In this document: positions 55,277 through 62,803 of the stretch, one piece after another | Numbering within the stretch: the stretch's first letter is position 1 | How the letters are laid out: the number at the start of each line of letters is the position of its first letter | DNA from: Caulobacteraceae bacterium | GTDB lineage: Bacteria > Pseudomonadota > Alphaproteobacteria > Caulobacterales > Caulobacteraceae | Reading direction: 5' to 3' | NCBI GenBank assembly: GCA_947475735.1 | Contig: CANJLQ010000010.1 | Span: forward strand, 1 to 64,000 | DNA: 64,000 nucleotides | The notes under the pieces: model-generated | The model's input: the letters and a program-made list of their open reading frames with translations, nothing else | Told to the model about the DNA's origin: nothing | Databases searched by the model: none | Program-made: the position numbers and the translations under genes

Positions 55277-55322
55277 ACTGGGGGTCAAGGGGTCGCAGGT
55301 TCGAATCCTGTCGCTCCGACCA
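55277..55322 (+). pseudogene. attR: 3' part of tRNA-Pro(GGG)
   Basis: From 55277 the sequence is that of a tRNA-Pro 3' half: anticodon loop CTGGGGG with anticodon GGG (55280-55282), anticodon 3' stem TCAAG, variable loop, T stem-loop GCAGG-TTCGAAT-CCTGT, acceptor strand CGCTCCG, discriminator A and encoded CCA (55320-55322). Upstream there is no matching anticodon 5' strand (needed CTTGA, present GGTCA), no D arm and no acceptor 5' strand (CGGAGCG), so it cannot be a functional tRNA. This is the typical attachment site left by an ICE integrated into a tRNA gene; the restored tRNA lies at the other end. Confidence 0.9.
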
Positions 55323-55418
55323 TCTTCCCTTGACCCATCACAACTTTCTGACGCTACCGCTCGCGACGCGGTCGCTCGCTGCGTGAGCGCGGGCGGGTTT
55401 GGGTCTTCGCGGCAGGAC

Positions 55419-55631
55419 CTAGCGGCGTTTGAAGAACGGCTTTCCCTCGGCCCAGGACAGCAGGGGGAACAGCGGCACGCCCCACAGGGTCCCGGCGAGG
55501 GCGTAGTAGGTCAGCAGGGCCAGAGGATGATCCGGGATCATGCCGCCGACCGCGATCGCGGCCCAGATATAGGCGATCAGAAAGACCATGATGCCGACGG
55601 AGGCGACGGCGCGGCGCGTGCGCAGGCCCAT
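55419..55631 (-). CDS. DUF2842 membrane protein
   Basis: A 70-residue protein with two membrane helices (ASVGIMVFLIAYIWAAIAV; LTYYALAGTLWGVPLFPLLSWA) typical of the alphaproteobacterial DUF2842 family, of unknown function. First chromosomal gene after attR. Its start overlaps the stop of the next upstream gene (ATGA), so both form a two-gene operon. Confidence 0.8.
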   Translation of the reverse strand: MGLRTRRAVASVGIMVFLIAYIWAAIAVGGMIPDHPLALLTYYALAGTLWGVPLFPLLSWAEGKPFFKRR

Positions 55632-55882
55632 CAGCGCGTATTCCGGAACAGATAGAAGGTCACGAGACCCAGGATCGACCCGGCTCCGGACCAGAAGGTC
55701 CAGTCGATCTGGTCCATGGTCGAGGCTCCGAACACCCGCACCGCCAGGAACCAGCCGCACATCGCACCCGTGGCGGAAACGAGCGACGCCCCGAACAGAC
55801 CGCGACGGCCTGTGATCTGATCCGCCGCCCAGGCCAGGACCAGCACGCCGATGACGGCGAGGGCGATATCGGCCTGCTCCAT
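55631..55882 (-). CDS. Small membrane protein, possibly GlsB/YeaQ-like
   Basis: An 83-residue protein with three hydrophobic helices (IALAVIGVLVLAWAADQIT, LFGASLVSATGAMCGWFLAVRVFG, FWSGAGSILGLVTFYLFRN). The Gly-rich middle helix recalls transglycosylase-associated (GlsB/YeaQ) proteins, but the match is loose. Function unknown; cotranscribed with the DUF2842 gene. Confidence 0.68.
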   Translation of the reverse strand: MEQADIALAVIGVLVLAWAADQITGRRGLFGASLVSATGAMCGWFLAVRVFGASTMDQIDWTFWSGAGSILGLVTFYLFRNTR

Positions 55883-56017
55883 GCTTTCATCTCTCCTGCG
55901 CGGGTCGCCCCATGCGACCTCGCGTCATGCCGACGACTTTGATCTTGCCGCGATCGGGGAGCATACCGCGTCCCGTCGCTGGAGCGGCACTGTATCGGGT
56001 GGAGCGTCAGGCGTCGA

Positions 56018-57109
56018 ATGAACCGTTTCGGAAAGGTCGAACAGTCGCGGGCCGTCGCGGTCTGGCTGTTCTTCACCGCCGCCATGGTGTTCGCCATGGT
56101 CGTGATCGGCGGCATCACCCGCCTGACGGGATCGGGATTGTCGATCACGGAATGGCAGCCGATCATGGGGGCCCTGCCGCCGCTGAACGACGCCGACTGG
56201 AACGAGGCGTTCGAGAAGTACAAGGCAATCCCACAGTACGCCCTGGTCAACGCCGGCATGAGCCTGGGCGAGTTCCAGGGCATCTTCTGGTGGGAGTGGT
56301 TCCACCGGCTGTTCGGTCGGCTGATCGGCGTGGTGTTCGCCATTCCGTTCTTCGCCTTCCTGGCCTTTCGGCTGCTGCCGGAGCGGTCGTTCCTGGGACG
56401 GTTCGCCCTGCCGGACCGGCTGATCTGGCGGTGCGCGCTGTTGCTGGTCATGGGCGGGATGCAGGGGGCGATCGGCTGGTGGATGGTGTCTTCGGGCCTG
56501 TCGGAACGGGTCGATGTCGCGCCGGAGCGGCTGACCGTGCATCTGGGTCTGGCCTTCCTGATCTTCGCGGGCCTGATCTGGACGGGGCTGGAGGCCTGGA
56601 ATGGCCCGGAGGCGTCACGGTCGCCTGCCGGCTGGAGCCGGGGGGCCACGGTGCTGTGGGGCGCGGTGTTCTTCCAGTGCCTGCTGGGCGGGCTGGTTGC
56701 CGGTGCCAAGGCGGGCTTCATCTACACCGACTGGCCGCTGATGAATGGGGCGATCCTCGCGCCGGTCGACTGGGGGCAGGGGGCGTTGGCCTTCCTGCAT
56801 GACCGGGCGCTGGTGCAGTTCAATCACCGGATCTGGGGCTATCTGCTGGTGCTGGGCGGCACGGTCTATGCGGTTCAGGCCTGGCGCTGGAAACTGGCCG
56901 AGGGGCTGGGCCTCGCTGCCATCGTCGTGGCGGCGGCGCTGTGGCTGCAGGCGGCGCTGGGCGTCGTGACGCTGGTCAATGTCGTGCCGATCTGGCTGGG
57001 CGGGCTGCACCAGGCGGGCGCGGCCCTGGTGCTGGCGCTGGCGACGGCGAACCTGTGGCTGGTGCGCCGGTCCCAGCCCCGGCTGTTCATGGGCCGCCCA
57101 CGCGCCTGA
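56018..57109 (+). CDS. ctaA: Heme A synthase CtaA
   Basis: A 363-residue membrane protein with eight predicted helices and the conserved heme-ligand histidines: [29 protein letters not shown] and GGLHQAGA. The N-terminal [21 protein letters not shown] is the family signature. It oxidises heme O to heme A for cytochrome c oxidase at the inner membrane. Single gene with a 135-bp upstream region; the neighbouring DUF839 gene is convergent, four bases away. Confidence 0.95.
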   Translation: MNRFGKVEQSRAVAVWLFFTAAMVFAMVVIGGITRLTGSGLSITEWQPIMGALPPLNDADWNEAFEKYKAIPQYALVNAGMSLGEFQGIFWWEWFHRLFGRLIGVVFAIPFFAFLAFRLLPERSFLGRFALPDRLIWRCALLLVMGGMQGAIGWWMVSSGLSERVDVAPERLTVHLGLAFLIFAGLIWTGLEAWNGPEASRSPAGWSRGATVLWGAVFFQCLLGGLVAGAKAGFIYTDWPLMNGAILAPVDWGQGALAFLHDRALVQFNHRIWGYLLVLGGTVYAVQAWRWKLAEGLGLAAIVVAAALWLQAALGVVTLVNVVPIWLGGLHQAGAALVLALATANLWLVRRSQPRLFMGRPRA

Positions 57110-57113
57110 CGGA

Positions 57114-58520
57114 TCAGACCCGCACGCTGTCCCACGGGCCGGTGATGGCCACGGTGATCCCGGGGAACATGATGTTGACGAACAGGGTCGAGCCGTCGGG
57201 CGAGAAGACGGCGCCCGCCAGCTCGGCGTTGCCGCGAAACACGTTCCTGGCGATCGTATAGATCTTGCCGTCCGGGCTGACGCCCTTGAGGTGGTTGCGA
57301 CTGGTGTCGGAGTAGTTGTCCTCGCACAGGATCAGGTGGCCGTTCGGGGCGATGGCCAGGTTGTCGGCCATGTTCAGCGTCTTCTCGTCGGTGCTCTCGA
57401 CGAACAGCTGGAGCCGGCCGGGCGAGGCGGCTTCGTCCGGCGTGCCCTCGGCGGGCGATGGGACGTAGCGCAGGACCTGGCCGCGCCGGATCGGGCCGCC
57501 CGAGGTGGCGGTCATGTAGAGCTCGTTGTCGCCCCAGAAGATGCCCTCGCCGCGCGCGACCACGGCCGCGCCCGCCGCGTGGCCACGCTTGCGCAGATCA
57601 CCATTGGGGCTCTCGACGTCCTCCATGTCGATCCATTCGACCTCGACCCAGTCGCCGACGTTCCAGAAGCGCGCGTCGTGATTGGTGGTTGAGGCGGACG
57701 GGGAGCCCTTGACCGCCAGCGCCTGAAGGCGACCGCCTTCGGCCAGCTTGCCCGGCGTGTTGGGCATGAAGCGGTAGAAAAGGCCGTCGACCGTGTCCTC
57801 GGTCTCGTAGACGATGCCGGTGCGGGGATCGACGCAGACGGCCTCGTGGTCGAAGCGGCCCATGGCCTTGAGCGGGACCGGATCGACCAGGCCGGTGGCA
57901 TTCGCCGGCACCTCGAAGACGTAGCCATGCTCCTTGGTCACGTCGGCATCGGCGGGGGTCTCTTCGGTTTCTTCGCAGGTCAGCCAGGAGCCCCAAGGTG
58001 TGTGGCCGCCGCAGCAGTTGGTCGATGTGCCCGCCAGCGACAGGTGCTGGCTGACGACCTCTCCGGTCGCCATATCGTAGATCACGGTCGTCGTGCCGCC
58101 GGGCAGGGGACGACCGTCCTTGTAGGTGTCATACGCCTTTTCGACCGGGAGGCGGTCGATCAGGGCCTGATCCTGACCGCCGGGGCCCCAGTTGCGATGA
58201 TTGGCGTTGCGACCGCGCAGTTCGTGGTTGCGGACCAGGGCGACCCGAGTGCCCTCGAGGGCGAAACAGCCCATGCCGTCGAACTGGCCCGGAACCAGCA
58301 ACCCGTCGGCCATCGTCTCTCCGCCCTGAGACAGGATCCGATAGGAAAAGCCCTCGGGCAGGTCCAACATGCCGTTTGGGTCGGCGACCAGCGGGCCGTA
58401 GCCTTCGATCTCGTTGATGTAGGTCTCGCCAGCGGTCTGGGCGACCACATTGCGGGCCAGGCCACCGAAGGCCGCGGCGGCGGCTCCGGCGGCGAGCAGA
58501 TTGCGGCGATCGAGGCGCAT
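57114..58520 (-). CDS. PhoX/DUF839-family protein, Tat-exported
   Basis: A 468-residue protein with a Tat-type signal (DRRNLLAAGAAAAAFGGLA) and the DUF839 pattern: VALVRNHELRGRN, GTSTNCCGGHTPWGSWLTCEE, GRFDHEAVCVDPRTGIVYETED, DNLAIAPNGHLILCEDN and FSPDGSTLFVNIMFPG. The family includes the calcium-dependent alkaline phosphatase PhoX, and the ligand-bearing motifs (NHE, CEE, HEA, ED) are present; phosphatase activity is plausible but not certain. Monocistronic, convergent to ctaA. Confidence 0.85.
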   Translation of the reverse strand: MRLDRRNLLAAGAAAAAFGGLARNVVAQTAGETYINEIEGYGPLVADPNGMLDLPEGFSYRILSQGGETMADGLLVPGQFDGMGCFALEGTRVALVRNHELRGRNANHRNWGPGGQDQALIDRLPVEKAYDTYKDGRPLPGGTTTVIYDMATGEVVSQHLSLAGTSTNCCGGHTPWGSWLTCEETEETPADADVTKEHGYVFEVPANATGLVDPVPLKAMGRFDHEAVCVDPRTGIVYETEDTVDGLFYRFMPNTPGKLAEGGRLQALAVKGSPSASTTNHDARFWNVGDWVEVEWIDMEDVESPNGDLRKRGHAAGAAVVARGEGIFWGDNELYMTATSGGPIRRGQVLRYVPSPAEGTPDEAASPGRLQLFVESTDEKTLNMADNLAIAPNGHLILCEDNYSDTSRNHLKGVSPDGKIYTIARNVFRGNAELAGAVFSPDGSTLFVNIMFPGITVAITGPWDSVRV

Positions 58521-58702
58521 GGGGTGTCTCCGAACCTGGGTCGGATGTAGCGACCGGGGCCCGACCGGTCATCATGGTTCTGTGACGCCGCAGCCTGAAG
58601 ACCAGCGCCCTGGGGACGGTCATCCCCAGCATAAGAACAAAGGCAGAACAATTGGCTTGCGTGATCTCGGAACAAGCGGCCTAGTCGCGCGGGAGGACCC
58701 AC

Positions 58703-58981
58703 ATGCGCGACGTCAGAACCGACTTTTATGTTCCCCGGGACATTCGACAGCCCCGTGTCGGGGCCCGCTTGATCGTAGCCTGCCTCGCCAAGGACTGTGA
58801 GCGCGCCTCGCTGATGGATCCTCGGTCTCTGTTCGGCGTGCGTCGCAACTGGCCCGTGGCCGGGCGGTCGAACCGCTTCCGCTGCCGATGCGGATCCAGG
58901 GAGACGCGGCTGAGCTACACCGTCAATACGGCGCAGGCGGACGGGCCCGTGTCCCTCGACGCCATTCGGCTATGGTTCTAA
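58703..58981 (+). CDS. Zinc-ribbon-like hypothetical protein
   Basis: A 92-residue protein with two Cys pairs (CLAKDC at about 27-32; RCRCGSRE at about 60-67) arranged as a zinc ribbon, a design seen in several small Caulobacterales proteins. Function unknown. GGGAGGA 6 bases before ATG supports it. A weak hairpin (59007-59022) follows. Confidence 0.72.
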   Translation: MRDVRTDFYVPRDIRQPRVGARLIVACLAKDCERASLMDPRSLFGVRRNWPVAGRSNRFRCRCGSRETRLSYTVNTAQADGPVSLDAIRLWF

Positions 58982-59006
58982 AGGCCTCTGGCGCACCAAG
59001 ACCATG

Positions 59007-59022
59007 CGGTATTTTGATACCG
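59007..59022. terminator. Short hairpin after the zinc-ribbon gene
   Basis: CGGTAT-TTTG-ATACCG forms a 6-bp stem; the tail (TGTTCAGTTTTCC) is only moderately T-rich, so termination is uncertain. Confidence 0.35.
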
Positions 59023-59051
59023 TGTTCAGTTTTCCTATTAATTACAATGGC

Positions 59052-59077
59052 TTGACATTAGTTGCGCTCGCCAATCC
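59052..59077 (+). promoter_or_regulatory. Likely promoter of rplM-rpsI
   Basis: TTGACAT (59052) followed after 10-11 bases by GCCAATCC (59070) approximates the Caulobacter housekeeping pattern (TTGAC-type -35 and GCTANAWC -10) in an AT-rich stretch about 100 bp before rplM. Confidence 0.45.
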
Positions 59078-59174
59078 GCATTGACGCCGGACCCTCCGTC
59101 CTCTAGAGACCCGCCTTCGCTCGTTCCGGCCGTCCGGGGCGACCCCGTTCGTCTCCGTCCCAAGGACCCTCGTC

Positions 59175-59651
59175 ATGCTGAAGAGCACCACGGCTGCGTT
59201 GAAGCCGTCCGAGGTCGACAAGAAGTGGATCCACATCGATGCCGAAGGCGTCGTGGTGGGCCGTCTCGCGACCTTCATCGCCATGCGCCTGCGCGGCAAG
59301 CATCTGCCGACCTACACTCCCCACGTCGATCTCGGCGACTATGTCGTCGTGACCAACGTCGACAAGGTCGTGTTCACCGGCAAGAAGCTGACCGACAAGA
59401 TCTACTATCGCCACACCGGCCACCCGGGCGGCGTCAAGTCGACCACCCCGCAGAAGGTGCTGAACGGCCGCTTCCCCGAGCGCGTGCTCGAGAAGGCCGT
59501 CGAGCGCATGCTGCCCAAGGAAAGCCCGCTGGCCCGCACGCAGATGACGCATCTGCGCCTGTTCTCGGGACCGACGCACAGCCACGAAGCCCAGCAGCCC
59601 GAGACGATCGATTTCGCCGGCCGCTCGTCCAAGAACACCCGGAGCCTGTAA
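59175..59651 (+). CDS. rplM: Ribosomal protein L13
   Basis: A 158-residue L13 with the signature [27 protein letters not shown] and [19 protein letters not shown], and the C-terminal [13 protein letters not shown]. It is part of the large subunit. It precedes rpsI by three bases, the conserved bacterial pair. Confidence 0.97.
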   Translation: MLKSTTAALKPSEVDKKWIHIDAEGVVVGRLATFIAMRLRGKHLPTYTPHVDLGDYVVVTNVDKVVFTGKKLTDKIYYRHTGHPGGVKSTTPQKVLNGRFPERVLEKAVERMLPKESPLARTQMTHLRLFSGPTHSHEAQQPETIDFAGRSSKNTRSL

Positions 59652-59654
59652 GCC

Positions 59655-60176
59655 ATGACCGACGTCACGCAAGACACGGCCCCCGAAGCCGCCCCCCAGG
59701 ACAAGGCCACCGGCTTTGACGCCCTGAAGGGTCTCGGAACCACGGGTAACGCTGAATCGGCTCCCGAATACGTCCAGAAGCTGGACGCCCAGGGCCGCGC
59801 CTATTCGACCGGCAAGCGCAAGAACGCCATCGCCCGCGTGTGGATCAAGCCGGGCACCGGCAAGTTCACCATCAACGGCAAGGACCAGATGCAGTATTTC
59901 GCCCGCGAGATCCTGCGCATGATGATCGCCCAGCCGCTGGAAGTGACCGATCGCGTCACCCAGTTCGACGTTGACTGCACTGTCCAGGGCTCGGGCCTGT
60001 CGGGCCAGGCCGGCGCCATCCGCCACGGCCTGTCGCACGCCCTGACCCACTATGAGCCGGCGCTGCGCCCGGTCCTGAAGCCGCACGGCTTCCTGACCCG
60101 CGACAGCCGCGTCGTCGAGCGCAAGAAGTACGGCCGCGCCAAGGCCCGCCGTTCGTTCCAGTTCTCGAAGCGCTAA
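59655..60176 (+). CDS. rpsI: Ribosomal protein S9
   Basis: A 173-residue S9: core [49 protein letters not shown] and the C-terminal [18 protein letters not shown] that reaches the P site. An acidic N-terminal extension of about 45 residues relative to E. coli S9 is typical of Caulobacterales. A terminator follows. Confidence 0.97.
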   Translation: MTDVTQDTAPEAAPQDKATGFDALKGLGTTGNAESAPEYVQKLDAQGRAYSTGKRKNAIARVWIKPGTGKFTINGKDQMQYFAREILRMMIAQPLEVTDRVTQFDVDCTVQGSGLSGQAGAIRHGLSHALTHYEPALRPVLKPHGFLTRDSRVVERKKYGRAKARRSFQFSKR

Positions 60177-60202
60177 CTGCCGATCCCGGCAGTGGGATTA
60201 CG

Positions 60203-60239
60203 AAAGGGCGCTTCGGGGAGACCCGGGGCGCCCTTTTTT
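60203..60239 (+). terminator. Terminator of rplM-rpsI
   Basis: Stem GGGCGC (60206-60211) with GCGCCC (60228-60233) around a 16-base loop that can pair partly, followed by six T. Confidence 0.9.
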
Positions 60240-60254
60240 CTCGCCTGTGGACGC

Positions 60255-60470
60255 CTATGGCAAATCCGGAAGTAGGTTGAAGGTCTCAGATGGTAGGGGT
60301 TCTCTGCTCGAGATCGATGAGCCACTGAGATATCTCACTCGCGGCTTCTCTCCGGGCTCCTGAATGAGATAGCGATCCGGGGCCATCTCTTTGACGACGC
60401 TTTTTTCGCTAACCAGCAATGTTGCGTTGCCGGAGTGTCCGATAAAGTGAATCTCTCTCATGCTCTCCAA
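60255..60470 (-). CDS. Hypothetical protein
   Basis: A 71-residue frame, MESMREIHFIGHSGNATLLVSEKSVVKEMAPDRYL..., without a recognised domain; a beta-rich N-terminus is likely. Third positions are less G+C rich than in neighbouring genes, so it is either foreign or not a gene. It is divergent from the next small gene across 75 bp. Confidence 0.4.
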   Translation of the reverse strand: MESMREIHFIGHSGNATLLVSEKSVVKEMAPDRYLIQEPGEKPRVRYLSGSSISSREPLPSETFNLLPDLP

Positions 60471-60544
60471 GCCTTCAATGTCTTACCAACTTCAAGCTAT
60501 ACTTGGTCTAGTGCGCTAGATCGATTGAAGGTGGGGAACCGTCC

Positions 60545-60913
60545 ATGAAAATCACCCTGCTTACTGCCGCCATCTTGGCTGTCCAAAACGATCCGGCGGG
60601 TCAATTCGGGTTGAGCTGTGAGCTAAACGCACCGGGTACGGATGTCCGGGTGACGAACAGCTACAGCATCGATTTGGAGCGGGGAGTCTGGTGCGGCGTC
60701 GATGTTGAGGCAAGCCAATGCTATGATGGAACGACGGCACCGATTGTTCGCGCGGACGCCGCCGAAATCGAACTTCTGCCTGCTGAGTATCGGAATGGAC
60801 GCCGTCGCGCTCCAATGATCGTTAACCGGACTACTGGTGTGCTCACCAGCGATCTTCTGACAGGCTCGTGCACTAGAGTGGATTTCACTGCATTGCCGGT
60901 TCAACGGTTCTGA
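60545..60913 (+). CDS. Hypothetical, possibly exported protein
   Basis: A 122-residue protein with a short hydrophobic N-terminus (MKITLLTAAILAVQ) and four Cys (residues about 28, 53, 62, 111) suited to disulfides outside the cytoplasm. No family is recognised. The start has GGTGGGG upstream. Codon use is less G+C rich than in rpsI or argC, suggesting recent gain. The stop is 7 bases before argC. Confidence 0.6.
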   Translation: MKITLLTAAILAVQNDPAGQFGLSCELNAPGTDVRVTNSYSIDLERGVWCGVDVEASQCYDGTTAPIVRADAAEIELLPAEYRNGRRRAPMIVNRTTGVLTSDLLTGSCTRVDFTALPVQRF

Positions 60914-60922
60914 AGATCGATC

Positions 60923-61858
60923 TTGACCCACACCATCTTCATCGACGGCGAGGCCGGGACCACGGGGCTGGAGATACGCGAGCGGCTGGAGGCACGCGCC
61001 GATCTGGACCTGATCCTGCTGGGCGACCGCAGGCGCGATCCCAAGGCGCGGGCCGAGGCGCTGAATGCGGCGGACGCGGTGATCCTGTGCCTGCCCGACG
61101 ACGCGGCGCGCGAGGCCGTCGCCATGATCCAGAACCCCGACGTGCGGGTCATCGACGCCTCCACCGCCTATCGCACCGCGACCGGCTGGACCTATGGATT
61201 CCCGGAAATGGACCCGGTCCAGAGGGGCGAGATCTGCGGCGCGCGCCGGGTGTCCAACCCCGGCTGCTATCCCACCGGCTTCATCGGCCTGATGCGGCCG
61301 CTGGTGAAGGCGGGGCTGGTGCCCGCGGACTGGCCCGTCACCGTCAACGCCGTGAGCGGATACTCCGGGGGCGGGAAATCAACGATTGAGGAGTTTGAGG
61401 ATAAGTCCGGCGCGCCGGCCTTCCGCGCCTATGGGCTGACGTTGCGGCACAAGCACGTGCCGGAGATGACGAAACACGCAGGCCTGCGCCACGACGTCCT
61501 GTTCGCCCCGGCGGTCGGGGCCTATCGCCAGGGGATGCTGGTCGAGGTGCCGCTGCATTTGGCGGCCCTGCCGGAGACCCCGTCGATCGATCGGCTGCAC
61601 GGCGCGCTGGTCGAAGCCTACGACGGTTGCCGCTTCGTCGAGGTGGCGGGGCTGGACGAGATCGAGGCCATGACGGGGCTGGACCCTGAAGGCCTGAACG
61701 GGACGAACCGGATGCGGCTTCATGTGTTCGGCGACCGCAGCGGAGGCCAGGCACGGCTGGTGGCGCTGCTGGACAACCTGGGCAAGGGGGCGTCCGGCGC
61801 GGCGGTGCAGAACCTGAACCTGATGCTGGGCCTGGACGAGGCCACGGGTCTGGTCTGA
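60923..61858 (+). CDS. argC: N-acetyl-gamma-glutamyl-phosphate reductase (type 2)
   Basis: A 311-residue ArgC of the short type 2 class: nucleotide-binding FIDGEAGTTGLEIRERL, active-site SNPGCYPTGFIGL (Cys about 114), VSGYSGGGKS and the His in LRHKHVPEM. It reduces N-acetylglutamyl phosphate in arginine synthesis. TTG 60923 is the best start. Location shortly after rplM-rpsI is seen in Caulobacterales. Confidence 0.95.
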   Translation: MTHTIFIDGEAGTTGLEIRERLEARADLDLILLGDRRRDPKARAEALNAADAVILCLPDDAAREAVAMIQNPDVRVIDASTAYRTATGWTYGFPEMDPVQRGEICGARRVSNPGCYPTGFIGLMRPLVKAGLVPADWPVTVNAVSGYSGGGKSTIEEFEDKSGAPAFRAYGLTLRHKHVPEMTKHAGLRHDVLFAPAVGAYRQGMLVEVPLHLAALPETPSIDRLHGALVEAYDGCRFVEVAGLDEIEAMTGLDPEGLNGTNRMRLHVFGDRSGGQARLVALLDNLGKGASGAAVQNLNLMLGLDEATGLV

Positions 61859-61913
61859 AGGCGCGGATCTGACACCTTGAAACCCGCATCGTTCTGCCGA
61901 CGTATGTGAGGCC

Positions 61914-62420
61914 ATGACCCACACGATCACCCAGACCCGCCGCGCCGTCCTGCTGACCGGAGCGGCCACCGCGCTCGCCGCCTGCTCCTCGCCGGGACCG
62001 GCGGATGCGTCCGAGGCGCAGTACGCCAACTCGCCGTTCCGACGGATCACCGACGCCCAGTGGCGCGAGCGGCTGCCGGGGCTGAGCTATCAGGTGCTGC
62101 GCCACGAGGCGACCGAACGGCCCTACACCAGCCCGCTGAACAGTGAGAGCCGGCGGGGGACCTTCGTCTGTCGGGGCTGTGAGCTGCCGCTGTTTCGGTC
62201 CGAGACCAAGTACGATTCCGGGACTGGCTGGCCCAGCTTCTATGACGTGATCGCGGGCTCGATCGGGACCAAGACCGACTTCGCCATCGGAATTCCGCGC
62301 ACCGAGTATCACTGCGCCCGCTGTCTGGGCCATCAGGGCCATATCTTCGACGACGGCCCGCGCCCGACAGGAAAGCGGTATTGCAACAACGGCGTGGCCC
62401 TGACCTTCCGGCCCGCCTAG
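61914..62420 (+). CDS. msrB: Peptide methionine (R)-S-oxide reductase, exported
   Basis: A 168-residue MsrB: zinc Cys pairs CRGC and CARC, catalytic Cys in RYCNNGVALTF, and GTGWPSFYD. The N-terminus has a twin-arginine/lipoprotein-like signal (TRRAVLLTGAATALAACSS), so it repairs methionine sulfoxide in the periplasm or on the outer side of the inner membrane. Its stop overlaps that of the convergent membrane protein gene. Confidence 0.93.
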   Translation: MTHTITQTRRAVLLTGAATALAACSSPGPADASEAQYANSPFRRITDAQWRERLPGLSYQVLRHEATERPYTSPLNSESRRGTFVCRGCELPLFRSETKYDSGTGWPSFYDVIAGSIGTKTDFAIGIPRTEYHCARCLGHQGHIFDDGPRPTGKRYCNNGVALTFRPA

Positions 62421-62803
62421 GACCCGGCTCCCGGTGCCTTCATGGCCGAGCGCACGGTCTGGCCGAACAGGATCGAGGCCAGGACGATCAGGATGCCGAA
62501 GTCGAGGCCCCGCAGGACATAGGGCACGGCGGCGAACACGCTGACGATCGCCGGGAAGATGCCGGCCCACAGGATCGAGGACGGCGCGCGCAGGTCGATC
62601 ATGGGCGGGCGGTCGGTCTGCATCCGCATGATTTTCGACAGGGGCCGGTGCAGGCCGACGAACATGGCGGTGTAGAGCCCCGCCAGGAACGGATAGCGCC
62701 AGGTCGGACCGGGCGCGCCATAGACGGTCGCCGTCAGCGTCAGCATCAGCAGCGGCAGTCCGGTCGCGATGGCGAGAAGCAGGTTCGGCTCTATACGCCT
62801 CAA
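62417..62803 (-). CDS. Hypothetical membrane protein
   Basis: A 128-residue protein with four membrane helices (LLLAIATGLPLLMLTLTATVYG, YPFLAGLYTAMFVGL, SSILWAGIFPAIVSVFAAVPYVL, DFGILIVLASILFGQTV). Function unknown. The start is TTG 62803, overlapping the phaC stop as TTGA, so it is coupled to phaC. It may be a phaC-linked accessory, but no known PHA protein fits. Confidence 0.68.
   Translation of the reverse strand: MRRIEPNLLLAIATGLPLLMLTLTATVYGAPGPTWRYPFLAGLYTAMFVGLHRPLSKIMRMQTDRPPMIDLRAPSSILWAGIFPAIVSVFAAVPYVLRGLDFGILIVLASILFGQTVRSAMKAPGAGS

Noticed and set aside
55247-55322. A complete tRNA gene
   Set aside because: Only the 3' half is present; there is no D arm, acceptor 5' strand or anticodon 5' stem, so it is an attR remnant.
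59103-60086. A minus-strand frame opposite rplM and rpsI
   Set aside because: It is the antisense of two ribosomal protein genes.
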